Origin: Chitinophaga sp. YR627
GTDB taxonomy: Bacteria; Bacteroidota; Bacteroidia; Chitinophagales; Chitinophagaceae
Length of the DNA: 64,000 bases
NCBI RefSeq assembly: GCF_900114995.1
Contig: NZ_FOUX01000001.1
Location: 1,178,001-1,242,000 of the forward strand
Direction of reading: 5' to 3'
Part shown: positions 54,236-63,979 of the stretch, piece by piece
How the letters are laid out: each line of letters begins with the position of its first letter
Position numbering within the stretch: position 1 is the first letter of the stretch
Made by a program: the position numbers and the translations under genes
Notes under the pieces: generated by a model
Told to the model about the DNA's origin: nothing
Seen by the model: only the letters and a program-made list of their open reading frames with translations
Databases searched by the model: none

Positions 54236-55750
54236 ATGACAAGGAACATATTTGTTTTCGGTGTTGGTGGCACCGGAGCCAGGGTACTGCGCTCCTTAAC
54301 TATGCTGCTGGCATCGGGTGTGAAGCTGAGCAATACCAACAAGATCATCCCCATTATCATAGATGTGGATGCAAAGAACGCGGATACTTCCCGCACTTTA
54401 AAAGCACTTGAATCTTATAAACTGATCCGTACTCAGGGTTATGGCGACAGAGAAGATACCCGTGAGGGCTTTTTCAATGCAAACCTGAATACACTGAGCT
54501 CCATTAAACCGGAAAGTGGTACGACGGAAAGGCTGGAAGACTCCTTCCAGTTGCAATTCGATAACCTGGAGACCTCTTTCATCAAATACATCGATCCTGA
54601 CGAAGAACTGGTTGGCGATATCAATATGGACTTCCTGGAAGCACTGTATGATAATACGCCTGCCGGTCATCCGGATTACAGTCATACAGAACTGAATCTG
54701 CGCCTGGATATGGGCTTCAAGGGGAACCCCAATATCGGCTGTGTGGTATTCAATAATCTGGCCTCCACGAAAGAGTTCAAGTTTGTCATGAAAAGTATCG
54801 GAGAACATGACCGGATCTTTATCATCAGCTCCATTTTTGGTGGGACCGGTTCTTCAGGGTTTCCACAGTTGGTCAGATTATTGCAGGAAGAAGAGCGTCT
54901 GCGGAATAACGTATTTGGTGCACTGACCGTAATGCCCTATTACAAGGTATCGGATGATAAAAAGAGCGCCATCAACTCAGACCGTTTCGACTCTAAAACA
55001 GAGGCAGCGCTGACTTATTACTCCAAATACCTGAAAGGGAAGATCAACTGTTTTTATCAGTTGTGGGACCATCCGCTGAAACAATACGAAAATAAAGAGG
55101 GAGGGGAAGAACAAAAGAACAACGCCCATCTGCTCGAACTACTGGGGGCTACTGCGATCGTAGATTTTGTAAACAGGTCAGACGATTCGTTTAAATCCCG
55201 GGATAAAACGGAGTATTACGACTTCGGTATCAAACAGGAAGATCAGGTCATTGATGTGCGTCATTTCTTTGATAAAACAAGGAGCACTATCATGGAGCCG
55301 CTGACCTTATTTACATATGCAAAGAAGTTATTCCTGGAAGTCCTGCCAAAGTTCAGCAATGAGTCTTTTTATAAAGAGCTGGAGCTGGGGACCCGAATGA
55401 AGAATGATATCTTCTTCCAGCATCTGACGACCTTCTTCCGGGATCATTATATGTCCTGGCTGAGGGAAATGATGGATAATGAACGCAAGTTCCAGCCCTT
55501 CAACGTAGGAGAGAACCTTGATTTTAACTCCATGGTAAGAGGCAAACCTATTGAAGTAGTGAAGATACTCGGTATCGTAAAGAATGGCGGTATTACGGAA
55601 TCGTTTTTGAAAACAAAGTTCGGCGTGATCGAAGATGAGCTGAAGAAAAGCATCCCGGACACAGAAAAGGAGAAACGTTTCCTGAAACTGATGAACAGGG
55701 TCGCCGCTGAGTGTTTTTCCAAACTGGAATCCCTGCCATCCATGAACTAA
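54236..55750 (+). CDS. Tubulin/FtsZ-superfamily-like protein
   Basis: 504 residues. The N-terminus IFVFGVGGTGARVLRSL (residues 5-21) is the first nucleotide-binding loop of the tubulin superfamily, and FGGTGSSG (from residue 201) matches the tubulin/FtsZ signature GGTG(S/T)G with one extra Ser. IIDVDAKNAD (about 42-51) fits the second base/ribose strand. The order and spacing fit the tubulin-like PF13809 group. The C-terminal about 200 residues are helical and unrecognised. It probably binds GTP and may polymerise. It lies between a membrane protein and an actin-like ATPase gene. Confidence 0.75.
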   Translation: MTRNIFVFGVGGTGARVLRSLTMLLASGVKLSNTNKIIPIIIDVDAKNADTSRTLKALESYKLIRTQGYGDREDTREGFFNANLNTLSSIKPESGTTERLEDSFQLQFDNLETSFIKYIDPDEELVGDINMDFLEALYDNTPAGHPDYSHTELNLRLDMGFKGNPNIGCVVFNNLASTKEFKFVMKSIGEHDRIFIISSIFGGTGSSGFPQLVRLLQEEERLRNNVFGALTVMPYYKVSDDKKSAINSDRFDSKTEAALTYYSKYLKGKINCFYQLWDHPLKQYENKEGGEEQKNNAHLLELLGATAIVDFVNRSDDSFKSRDKTEYYDFGIKQEDQVIDVRHFFDKTRSTIMEPLTLFTYAKKLFLEVLPKFSNESFYKELELGTRMKNDIFFQHLTTFFRDHYMSWLREMMDNERKFQPFNVGENLDFNSMVRGKPIEVVKILGIVKNGGITESFLKTKFGVIEDELKKSIPDTEKEKRFLKLMNRVAAECFSKLESLPSMN

Positions 55751-55761
55751 AATGAGCTATT

Positions 55762-58700
55762 ATGACGCCGCATATCTTTAGAAAATATAAGGGATATAAC
55801 CCTAATGAGATCAAATGCTGGACCCCCAGTACAGGTATCAATACGGAGAGTTTTGAAGTAGAGAATATCACCGCCTCCAAGGGGTCTTCCAAGGCAGGTA
55901 CCGCTATTCCTTCTCCACTCGCCAGAATGGAACTGTTTGACACCGCCTTTAATATCCTCGCTTCTGATAATATCAGCCTTGAAGGCAATACGATCTATCA
56001 CCAGCTGGTGTCTGACTGTCTGGATGTATTACAGCTTATCTTCAGCAGCCGTCCGGAGGAGATCGGTCCCGGTAAAAGGATCTGGTTCAAGGAATGGCTG
56101 GTAACGGAGAATATAGACAAGCTGAAGCAAAAAGGAGAGAAACATCCGAACTATCTGCTGGGTAAGTCGCTGGAACAGATCTTTTTTGATAAAGACAACG
56201 GCGCTTTTACCAATACCGGCAGCGTCTTTCTTATTTTCTATGAGAATACATTGCTGGGGGGAACGTCTCCGCTGACCCTGTTCTTTACCAGTCCAAACTG
56301 GAGCCGTAAGATCAGGGACGGTGCGATCATCAACATCCCGCAGAGTGCCGATGGGGATGTCTTTTTTGATAAGGATACCCGCCCTTTACACCTGCGGGAC
56401 GAAGAGTTTGTGACGTATCTGTTCACCTTGTGCAGACAACAACCGGAAGCCTTCAGAAAAGCTGCCGGTCTGAGGAAATATATCAACAAGGCGGTCGGCA
56501 GCAGTAAGCGCTTTTCCCATTTGCTGCAGAATGAAAGGATCATCAATTCCTCGGCTGTACTGGATGATGAATACAGTACGATCATGACGAATATTGATAA
56601 CAAACACCTGACTATCGGTGGTTTGCATTATCATCGGCTGAAGGAAGGAAAGGAGAAGGAAAAAGTACAGAAGTACAGTGACTTTATTATCAACGCAACC
56701 GTTGACAAATATAACCGGCAGTTCAACGAAAAGAACGAGGAGGTAAAGGTCTATCCGCCATTAGTGCTGATCAATGGCATGAATATCAGCGGGGATTATC
56801 TGGAGGAAAACGTACCCTGGAATCCCAGTACAATGATCCGTGATCTGTATCATCGTTCCATACCGCTGTATGAACGTAAACTACCACAGGGGACGGGCAC
56901 TGCTGTAACCTATCCTTTTATTACGACGGAGGACCTGCTGGAGGATTATCTGCTGGAAGTACCTTTCAATATCAATAACAACAGGTTCTTCTCCGGTTTC
57001 CGGGGTGATTTCAAATACCTGCTGCCCGTCAAGAAGGCGTATTTCAATTTCTTCACCTTTTCGGACCTGAAGAATGCCCTGAATATTACCGTCACAAACG
57101 GGGTAGTAAAGGTCACGCTGAAGGTACCTATCAAAAATAAGAAAGGCGCCAAAGAGATCCTTTTTGTAAAAGAGTATGCCAAACCAAAAGGAACCATCGT
57201 AGAGTGTCGTATGGGCCTGGGTATTTATCCTTTTTACAAGGTAGAAAGTGATGCCCCGGCATTAAGAGCCTTAAAGAACTATGATATCCTGCTGGCCAAC
57301 CGTATAGAACAGGAGGGACCGGAACGCGTATCCCTGCATTTCTATACGTACAATACGCTCAGTCATTCCCGTAATGAACTGCCACAGAAGATGCTGCCAA
57401 GGTCTGTTTTTGACAAAGGCGGTGCAACAGCGAGCTCCAAATATTACAAATTAAAAGACTCCTTCGATTACATCGAACTGTCATATAAAGACCCTTCAGG
57501 CATTAGCTGTGAGGGCCTTATTATCCCCGATTTTGAGAACAGGATCATCAGTCTGAACCAGCATAAGGCGTATACTTTTGCGGTGGATTTTGGCACCTCT
57601 AATACGCATGTGGCCTATATGGACAATGCCACTGAGTTGCCACAGCCTTTCACGATTGAAGAGGCAGATCAGCAGATGGTACTCCTGAATGCACCAGGTA
57701 ATGATCCGCATCCTGGTGTACGCTTTGCATTTTATGGGCAGTTCCCGGCCATCGACCAGACTTTAAGACGCGAATTCCTGCCTGCCGTGATCACCGAGAA
57801 GGGGCGTAGTCCTGTCTCCTTCCCTTTTAAAACTGCAACCTGTGAGATCAGCAGTTTTGCGAAAGGGGATGATTCCAATTACGATCTTTTCAGTCATATC
57901 AATATCGGTTATTACATCGATCAGGAGGAGACGCAGGGTGATGTGATCTATACCACCAATCTGAAATGGCTGCTGGAAAATAACAATGACAATGCAAACA
58001 AGAACAGGGTGAAGTTCTTCCTGAAACAGCTGTTTGCACAGATTAAGATAAAGACGGTCCTGAATAACGGTGACCTGGGTAAGCTGCAGCTGGGCTGGTC
58101 GTTACCATTGAGTATGAGTATGGGTAACAGACTGACACTCAGGAAGCTCGTGGAGGCTGCTTTTAAAGATGTTTTTGATGGAAGTGGCGCGCAGCTATTG
58201 GCCGCTATCCCGGAATCTGTAGCGCCTTATTTCTTCCTGACCAAAACAGAGAACGCCCTGCATGATATGGCCAATATTGTCAACGTGGATATTGGTGGCG
58301 GTACGACAGACGTTATGATGTTTATGGAGTCTTCCGGTCAGCGGGATGATAAGTATATCAGTACTTCCTTCCGTTTTGCGGGAAATGACCTGTGGGGCAG
58401 CGGGTTTAATGGTAAGGTAAAAGACAATGGTTTTATTACCAATTACTTTGAATACCAGCGGGCTAACAACATCTATCCGCCTAATGAAGCGCGGTTCCTG
58501 ACAAAGGCAAAAGAAGATGGTACCCTGCGCTCCGATGACCTGGTCAGTTTACTGTTCAGATATGACCAGGAGTTCCGTTTCAGTGACTCTATTGCTATCG
58601 GCAGACCGGATATGCTAACCGTGCTGTATTTACACTATAGCGCTATTGTCTACCATATCATTGAGATCATCGAACTGAAAGGATATCCGTTACCAAGATA

Positions 58701-59346
58701 CCTGTCTTTTACCGGAAAGGGCAGCCAGTACATTTCTCTGTTGTGTGGGGGAGGTAAGGAAGAACTGGAAGAGTTCACGCGCCTGCTGATCAATACCTAT
58801 TCAGATAAACAATTACAGCGTTCATTTGAAGTGATTCTGAATGCTAATCCGAAGGAGGTGACTGCTAATGGTTCCATCCTCTATGCACGCGCTGACAAGG
58901 CAGAAACAGCGCGATATAGTACGCTGGCGGAGTTTGTGCATCCCGGCTTTAATCCCCTGAAGGAAGCTGCCTTTGCAGAAAAGGTGAGGACCAGAGAAAA
59001 AGGGGCTTTCCAGTTGCTGGATGTACAGAATATTGCCAGTCCGCTGAACGTAGCTGTATTGGAAAACCTGAACAACTTCCTGGAGAAAACACTGAACAAC
59101 CGTGCGGTGATCGATTTCCTGGGTGAGTTCAATATCAGGAATCTTAAGGAAACGTATGAATTGCTGCGCTGGAATGGCGATATCGACAATGGAGAGGGGC
59201 TGATCTATGACAGTTACAGAAAGGTACTGAATGACCTGCGTTCCCGCGATCAGGAAGAACCACTGCCGCAATCACTTTTCTTCTTTGCATTCAAAGAGTC
59301 GTTGTACAGATTGTCTAAACAAATTGTTGCTAAAAAATCCGTCTGA
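55762..59346 (+). CDS. 1194-aa protein with C-terminal actin/Hsp70-type ATPase
   Basis: The first about 590 residues match no family I recognise. From about 600 the actin/Hsp70 fold appears: AVDFGTSNTHVAYMD (phosphate-1, from 607), VDIGGGTTDVMMFM (phosphate-2, from 842) and LSFTGKGSQYISLL (adenosine-type, from 981). SrfB-type virulence-associated proteins carry a similar ATPase and are a possible distant relative. There is no signal peptide or TM. It starts 11 bp after the tubulin-like gene; the two are clearly one operon. Confidence 0.78.
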   Translation: MTPHIFRKYKGYNPNEIKCWTPSTGINTESFEVENITASKGSSKAGTAIPSPLARMELFDTAFNILASDNISLEGNTIYHQLVSDCLDVLQLIFSSRPEEIGPGKRIWFKEWLVTENIDKLKQKGEKHPNYLLGKSLEQIFFDKDNGAFTNTGSVFLIFYENTLLGGTSPLTLFFTSPNWSRKIRDGAIINIPQSADGDVFFDKDTRPLHLRDEEFVTYLFTLCRQQPEAFRKAAGLRKYINKAVGSSKRFSHLLQNERIINSSAVLDDEYSTIMTNIDNKHLTIGGLHYHRLKEGKEKEKVQKYSDFIINATVDKYNRQFNEKNEEVKVYPPLVLINGMNISGDYLEENVPWNPSTMIRDLYHRSIPLYERKLPQGTGTAVTYPFITTEDLLEDYLLEVPFNINNNRFFSGFRGDFKYLLPVKKAYFNFFTFSDLKNALNITVTNGVVKVTLKVPIKNKKGAKEILFVKEYAKPKGTIVECRMGLGIYPFYKVESDAPALRALKNYDILLANRIEQEGPERVSLHFYTYNTLSHSRNELPQKMLPRSVFDKGGATASSKYYKLKDSFDYIELSYKDPSGISCEGLIIPDFENRIISLNQHKAYTFAVDFGTSNTHVAYMDNATELPQPFTIEEADQQMVLLNAPGNDPHPGVRFAFYGQFPAIDQTLRREFLPAVITEKGRSPVSFPFKTATCEISSFAKGDDSNYDLFSHINIGYYIDQEETQGDVIYTTNLKWLLENNNDNANKNRVKFFLKQLFAQIKIKTVLNNGDLGKLQLGWSLPLSMSMGNRLTLRKLVEAAFKDVFDGSGAQLLAAIPESVAPYFFLTKTENALHDMANIVNVDIGGGTTDVMMFMESSGQRDDKYISTSFRFAGNDLWGSGFNGKVKDNGFITNYFEYQRANNIYPPNEARFLTKAKEDGTLRSDDLVSLLFRYDQEFRFSDSIAIGRPDMLTVLYLHYSAIVYHIIEIIELKGYPLPRYLSFTGKGSQYISLLCGGGKEELEEFTRLLINTYSDKQLQRSFEVILNANPKEVTANGSILYARADKAETARYSTLAEFVHPGFNPLKEAAFAEKVRTREKGAFQLLDVQNIASPLNVAVLENLNNFLEKTLNNRAVIDFLGEFNIRNLKETYELLRWNGDIDNGEGLIYDSYRKVLNDLRSRDQEEPLPQSLFFFAFKESLYRLSKQIVAKKSV

Positions 59347-59347
59347 C

Positions 59348-60571
59348 ATGAAGAGATACATATTCATCCTACCCCTGTTTCTTTGTAGCATCATACTGGC
59401 ACAAACCCCGAAAGGTCCTGTCAGTACAATGAAGTTTAATATTATCAAACGTACGGTAGAGTTTTTGTCTACCGATACAGTAAGTTTCAAAGGTATTACT
59501 GTCAATACCTGTAATGGGTGTGCTGATTATGAGAGCCTTAAGAAGTTCGCCGTGAAAATGACGAAAGTCGATAGTCTTATTGATAAATGGGTGAAGATTG
59601 AAGTCGGACCCGATAAAGCTGAAATGATAAAATTCAGTGAAACAGTACTGAACAACATTACCAGGGGAAATGCCCGGAGAGAAAATCGCCTGAAGTCGCC
59701 GGGTTTTAAAGAATATCAGAAAGCGATAGCAGATATTATCGCCGGCAATGTTACTCCGCCACCAGCGGAGACACCAGTCACCACAACGCCGGCTGCGGCA
59801 CCAACGCCTCCTCCTGCAGCAGATTCTGCTGCTCCTGAAGAAGCACCAGCTGCTGATGCGGGAGATACAGTAAGTGAAAATGATCTGACGGCGCTATCCA
59901 TTAAAAATGAAAATGAAAAGCTCCCATGGGTCTTTATTATTAGTACCATTCTGGGCATCTTGCTGGCATTATACTTTTATAGTGCGTTTCTCAAGGAGCG
60001 GAAGAAGAAAGAGGACCTGAAGAAACTCTTCGACAAGCAAAAAGAAAAGGCTTCCGCATTGGAGGCCGAGAAAAATAAGTTGTGGGAAGATGTGAAATCG
60101 CTGGACAATAAGTTACGCGATGCGCAGGACAAATTCATCAAACTGGAGGAAAGTCAGGCCAGCGAACGTAAACAATATCAGCAGAAGGTGAGGGAAGCCA
60201 GAGAAACGCCTGCTGAAACGCCACCCCCTGACATTAATATTTCGAAGGAATTTGTACCGATTGTAAAGTATGCCCGCTACGCGGATAAGATCGATGGTTT
60301 CTCTTCTGAAGAATTGCTGGATAAGGATGATAACGAGACCATTTTTGAGATCACCATCACGTCTCCGGCTACAGGCGCTTTTCGCGTCAGCAATAACCGT
60401 CAGGCACAACGCTATGCTTTGTCCAATGCCTCCTTCTTCTTTGGTAAGACCTGTCAGTATGAGGCATTCCCTGCGGCGGATAGTGTGATTGTGACTGATA
60501 AACCCGGAGAACTGGTCCTGAACGGAGATAAATGGATGATCCGTCATCCGGCGAAGATCCGGTTCAATTAG
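59348..60571 (+). CDS. Membrane-anchored coiled-coil protein
   Basis: 407 residues from ATG 59348, one base after the upstream stop; the in-frame extension to 59231 overlaps the upstream gene. Layout: signal peptide (LPLFLCSIILAQ), soluble domain with CNGC (about 20-135), Pro/Ala-rich linker (about 140-180), TM helix (VFIISTILGILLALYFYSAFL), a charged coiled coil (about 220-290), and a C-terminal globular domain of about 115 residues. The linker/TM/coil design would join periplasmic and cytosolic parts of a machine. No family recognised. Confidence 0.75.
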   Translation: MKRYIFILPLFLCSIILAQTPKGPVSTMKFNIIKRTVEFLSTDTVSFKGITVNTCNGCADYESLKKFAVKMTKVDSLIDKWVKIEVGPDKAEMIKFSETVLNNITRGNARRENRLKSPGFKEYQKAIADIIAGNVTPPPAETPVTTTPAAAPTPPPAADSAAPEEAPAADAGDTVSENDLTALSIKNENEKLPWVFIISTILGILLALYFYSAFLKERKKKEDLKKLFDKQKEKASALEAEKNKLWEDVKSLDNKLRDAQDKFIKLEESQASERKQYQQKVREARETPAETPPPDINISKEFVPIVKYARYADKIDGFSSEELLDKDDNETIFEITITSPATGAFRVSNNRQAQRYALSNASFFFGKTCQYEAFPAADSVIVTDKPGELVLNGDKWMIRHPAKIRFN

Positions 60572-60589
60572 TGTCGTAAAAATGTTATT

Positions 60590-62326
60590 ATGAGAACACC
60601 AGACGAACTGGAAGAATATATCAGAAAGCTGCTGGTCAGGAATAACCTGGATATTAATATCAATCAACATCCTGAACTGATCAGTGCTGGCAGGGATCTG
60701 GGGTATGATACGGGAGAACTGGCAGCCGTAGTGGGGCGTGTGTATGAAAGTACTGACTGGCGTCCATATAAACTGATCGAAGATCAGGTGGTCAATAGTT
60801 CCTCTTTTTCACAGGGCAGGTTTTTTAATGAACATGCCCGCCCCATCGTTGAAAAGGTAAAGGAAGACCTATCTCCTGCCGAAGCGATCGCATATATTAT
60901 CCATATTATCAGCAATCAGCCTAATCCATTCAGTCCGCGCTTACATCCTGCTCCGGATACCGGCTCTTTCCGGGATCCCTGGATGACAGATGATGCCTGG
61001 GATATGTATAAGAAGCAGCAACCGGTAGAATGGTGCGGCGTAGAGGTGATCACGCTGGAACAACTGGGAGAGGTGTGTTTCAGTAAACGGGAAGATACCC
61101 TTCAGCTGATCCAGAACAAGTTATACCTGCCGCCGACGGTCATGATGCTGACAAGAAGCGCGGCCCGTACACAGCCTTTTGAGAAGATCTTTGATGATAT
61201 AAAGGATGTGGAGATGCGTTACCTCACTATTATTTATCGGCTGTATAATGACCTGCCTTTCCGTTTCAGAGGTGCTATGTATAAAACCCTGGCAGATGTG
61301 ATGACAGAAGCCTGTCATTCGCATGAGGCGCTTAGTCAGCTGGAAGCTGTTTATTCCAGAGGATACATCCATATCTGGCAGCAGGAGGCACAAACAGCAA
61401 TGGCCGGACACTTACCCGCAGGACTGGGTAAAAACGGCTTCCTGGAGCTCCTGTATACTGTTAATCCGCAGTATCCTTTCTACCTGAATGGACAACGATA
61501 TGACTCGCCGGCGCACCTGGTGACGGTCGCCAGAACCAGCGGGGCCTTATGGAAAGACATCTTCCAGTCTATTGACAATAAGGAGCTGCATGTCTGGTTC
61601 AGCAAACAGGGACAGGAACAGTGGTGTGAGGGCATTGACAAACAGAATGCGGCTATTTCGGACTCTGGTTTCTATAACGACGAAGAACGAAAACTGGCAT
61701 ACGTACAGGCCTTTATTAACCTGGTGGATGAAACAGCTAATTTGCCGGCAATAGTGGCCGCGCCGAAGGAATTGTCCTTTATCAATTCTGAGGCAAGTCA
61801 TGTGATTGAGTCAGATATCAGTCTGCAATTATCTACTGACGGATTTGTAAAGGCGAGTCTGCGGCTGGAACCTGTTATCCCTGGTATTACACTGGACAGA
61901 ACGACTGTTAAATTTTACGGACTGGTTGACAATAGACAAACGGCTATCAAACTGACGATCGATCCTATGCAGTTGCAGAAGGATACGCGTTATGATTTTC
62001 AGATCGTAGTGAATTCTGTCTACCAGGATCTGCGCATACCGGTCGCTGTTTCTGTGGTTTTTCCGCAGAAAGCCTATATCACCGAACTACTGAAATGGGG
62101 CGGGATGTCTGCCGCTTTCTTCCTGGTACTCGGCTTGCTGGCCGGCGCTTTTCAAAGTGCTTCCTTTTATATGGGCATGCGGGAGTATCTGCCCTGGGGA
62201 TTGCCCTGGAGATATGTAGAACCGGTGAGCATTGCTTATCTGTTGCTGCTGATAATGCTGGGAGGGGGATTATTTCTTTCAATCCGGTACATCCGCCGGA
62301 AATATAAAACGAACCTGAATGACTAA
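60590..62326 (+). CDS. 578-aa protein with Ig-like region and C-terminal TM hairpin
   Basis: Layout: charged N-terminal helical domain (1-120), middle region (about 125-370), a beta-sandwich-like segment (about 390-490, LSFINSEASHVIESDISLQLS), then two TM helices (GGMSAAFFLVLGLLAGAF and SIAYLLLLIMLGGGLFLSI). The NGQRYDSPAHLV-to-LHVWFSKQG segment resembles short domains I recall beside bacterial Ser/Thr kinases and Hsp70-like proteins; this is weak. It starts 18 bp after the coiled-coil gene and overlaps the next gene by 8 bp. Confidence 0.7.
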   Translation: MRTPDELEEYIRKLLVRNNLDININQHPELISAGRDLGYDTGELAAVVGRVYESTDWRPYKLIEDQVVNSSSFSQGRFFNEHARPIVEKVKEDLSPAEAIAYIIHIISNQPNPFSPRLHPAPDTGSFRDPWMTDDAWDMYKKQQPVEWCGVEVITLEQLGEVCFSKREDTLQLIQNKLYLPPTVMMLTRSAARTQPFEKIFDDIKDVEMRYLTIIYRLYNDLPFRFRGAMYKTLADVMTEACHSHEALSQLEAVYSRGYIHIWQQEAQTAMAGHLPAGLGKNGFLELLYTVNPQYPFYLNGQRYDSPAHLVTVARTSGALWKDIFQSIDNKELHVWFSKQGQEQWCEGIDKQNAAISDSGFYNDEERKLAYVQAFINLVDETANLPAIVAAPKELSFINSEASHVIESDISLQLSTDGFVKASLRLEPVIPGITLDRTTVKFYGLVDNRQTAIKLTIDPMQLQKDTRYDFQIVVNSVYQDLRIPVAVSVVFPQKAYITELLKWGGMSAAFFLVLGLLAGAFQSASFYMGMREYLPWGLPWRYVEPVSIAYLLLLIMLGGGLFLSIRYIRRKYKTNLND

Positions 62327-62633
62327 TATATCTACACCCAGGAAGAACACTGGCTGCTGGGTTACAGCCGGAATATTCATTCTGATTGTTATCATAGCAA
62401 AACCTGTACTCATCCTTAGTATGAACTTTTTTATCTTTCTGCGCAGGTTACTGCATGCGGGTGATGTTATTTCATTTGAAGTCTTATGGACAATCACCGG
62501 TATACTGGTCGGCGCTATATTAGGCGCATGGGTGGCAAAACGCCGGTATCGCCTGGCTGACAAATGGGTATGGTATCCGGTAGGCGGGCTGGCGCTTTTT
62601 GTATTGGTCTTCCTGCTGGTGAATAAAGTATGA
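62319..62633 (+). CDS. Small 2-TM membrane protein, last gene of the operon
   Basis: 104 residues, overlapping the upstream gene by 8 bp, which implies translational coupling. Hydrophobic segments: WVTAGIFILIVIIAKPVLILSMNFFIF, then ITGILVGAILGAWVA, then VGGLALFVLVFLLV. No recognised family. A strong terminator follows. Confidence 0.7.
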   Translation: MTNISTPRKNTGCWVTAGIFILIVIIAKPVLILSMNFFIFLRRLLHAGDVISFEVLWTITGILVGAILGAWVAKRRYRLADKWVWYPVGGLALFVLVFLLVNKV

Positions 62634-62666
62634 TCTTGTTTTGGTTTTTATAGTTAAGAGAAGGAC

Positions 62667-62696
62667 AAAGGGACTGCTTTCGCAGTCCTTTTTTGT
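62667..62696 (+). terminator. Intrinsic terminator of the tubulin/actin-like operon
   Basis: An 11-pair stem (62667-62677 with 62682-62692, one G-U), TTTC loop and T run, 33 bp after the last gene. It marks the 3' boundary of the seven-gene unit. Confidence 0.9.
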
Positions 62697-62832
62697 TTAT
62701 GTAGTGCCTGCTGTTGCTGAGAGTAATTGCTACACTGCTTTTGTGCTGCGGGTACATCCGACAACACTGTACAGGTCTTTTCCTACGGTTCTTATCTGGC
62801 ATAATGTTTTGCGCGGTTAGCCTAAAAGCTTT

Positions 62833-63921
62833 ATGAAAAACAACCTTATTGCCGCTGTGCTGGCCGTCTCTATGACGGGGATGACTGCCTGTTCCAAAGA
62901 TAATGATCATGGGAAACGAAAGCTGGAATTAATGTTTGAAGACAATACCTATCAGCTGACAGGTGTTGCTAAAGAAGAGAACGGACGATTACTGGTGAAT
63001 TATCCACGTTGGTCTGATATCTATCAATATGCGGTTGTCGTGACGAATGCCAAAACAGGAAAGACGCCTTATCCTGATGTGGCAACAAATCAATGGAGTC
63101 ATGGACTATCAGGTCTTAATAAATGGGTGTGCGTACAATCTGTTTATTTTGATAAGGCGGGAACACTCTGGATACTCGACCCGGCAGCTCCCAGACTACA
63201 GACAATCCAGGGAAACGGCGCAAAGCTTGTAAAGATGGATAAGCAGTCGAATGCGATCGCCCGTACTTATTCTTTTACCGATATACTGGCTGATACCTCT
63301 TATGTCAACGACGTGCGTGTTGACGTCGAACGGCAGTATGCTTATCTTACCGAATCCAAAGGAGGCGGAATTATTGTGGTGAATCTGGCTGACGGACAAA
63401 TGCGCCGCGTGTTGCAGGCTCATTATTCCACCATTTCTGATCCGTTGTATAAATTTATTATTGATGGGAGGGAACTGATGAAAGATGGTAAACCTGCAAA
63501 ATTCAATTCGGATGGTATTGCCCTGACACCAGATGGAAACTGGTTGTATTACAAGCCGTTATCTGATGATAAGCTTTACCGTATCAAAACAGAACATCTG
63601 CGTAACTGGAATATGACGGCTACCGATCTGGCGGCGCAGGTGGAAGACCTGGGGCATTTTACAACAACCGACGGGATGATCTTCGATGAAAAAGGAAACC
63701 TTTATCTGGGAGATCTCCAGGGATACAGGATCGTTAAACTGGACAGTGCATTTCGCATGACAACGGTGGTCAGAGATGACAGATTGATCTGGCCCGATAG
63801 CTACTCCATAGCAGATGGTTATTTATACATCAGTTGTTCCCAGATACAGAAACAACCTGAATACAATAATGGCGTTGATAAACGTACCTCTCCCTATACT
63901 GTATACAGAATAAAAATATAG
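62833..63921 (+). CDS. MRJP/yellow-like (SMP-30-type) lipoprotein
   Basis: A 362-residue lipoprotein (signal ending SMTGMTAC). The mature part has the repeated beta-propeller blade pattern of the major-royal-jelly/yellow family: GRLLVNYPRW, VQSVYFDKAGTLWILDPA, YVNDVRVDVERQYAYLTESKGGGIIVVNL, FNSDGIALTPDGNWLYYKPL. Relatives are often annotated as gluconolactonase-like, but the bacterial role is not established. It is a single gene between two terminators. Confidence 0.85.
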   Translation: MKNNLIAAVLAVSMTGMTACSKDNDHGKRKLELMFEDNTYQLTGVAKEENGRLLVNYPRWSDIYQYAVVVTNAKTGKTPYPDVATNQWSHGLSGLNKWVCVQSVYFDKAGTLWILDPAAPRLQTIQGNGAKLVKMDKQSNAIARTYSFTDILADTSYVNDVRVDVERQYAYLTESKGGGIIVVNLADGQMRRVLQAHYSTISDPLYKFIIDGRELMKDGKPAKFNSDGIALTPDGNWLYYKPLSDDKLYRIKTEHLRNWNMTATDLAAQVEDLGHFTTTDGMIFDEKGNLYLGDLQGYRIVKLDSAFRMTTVVRDDRLIWPDSYSIADGYLYISCSQIQKQPEYNNGVDKRTSPYTVYRIKI

Positions 63922-63941
63922 GTATTTATTTGTCTGGTTTT

Positions 63942-63979
63942 AACCATGAGGGATGCGATACATTCCTCATGGTTTTTTT
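63942..63979 (+). terminator. Intrinsic terminator
   Basis: A 13-pair stem (63942-63954 with 63962-63974, one G-U), a 7-nt loop and a following T run, 20 bp after the MRJP-like gene. Confidence 0.9.
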
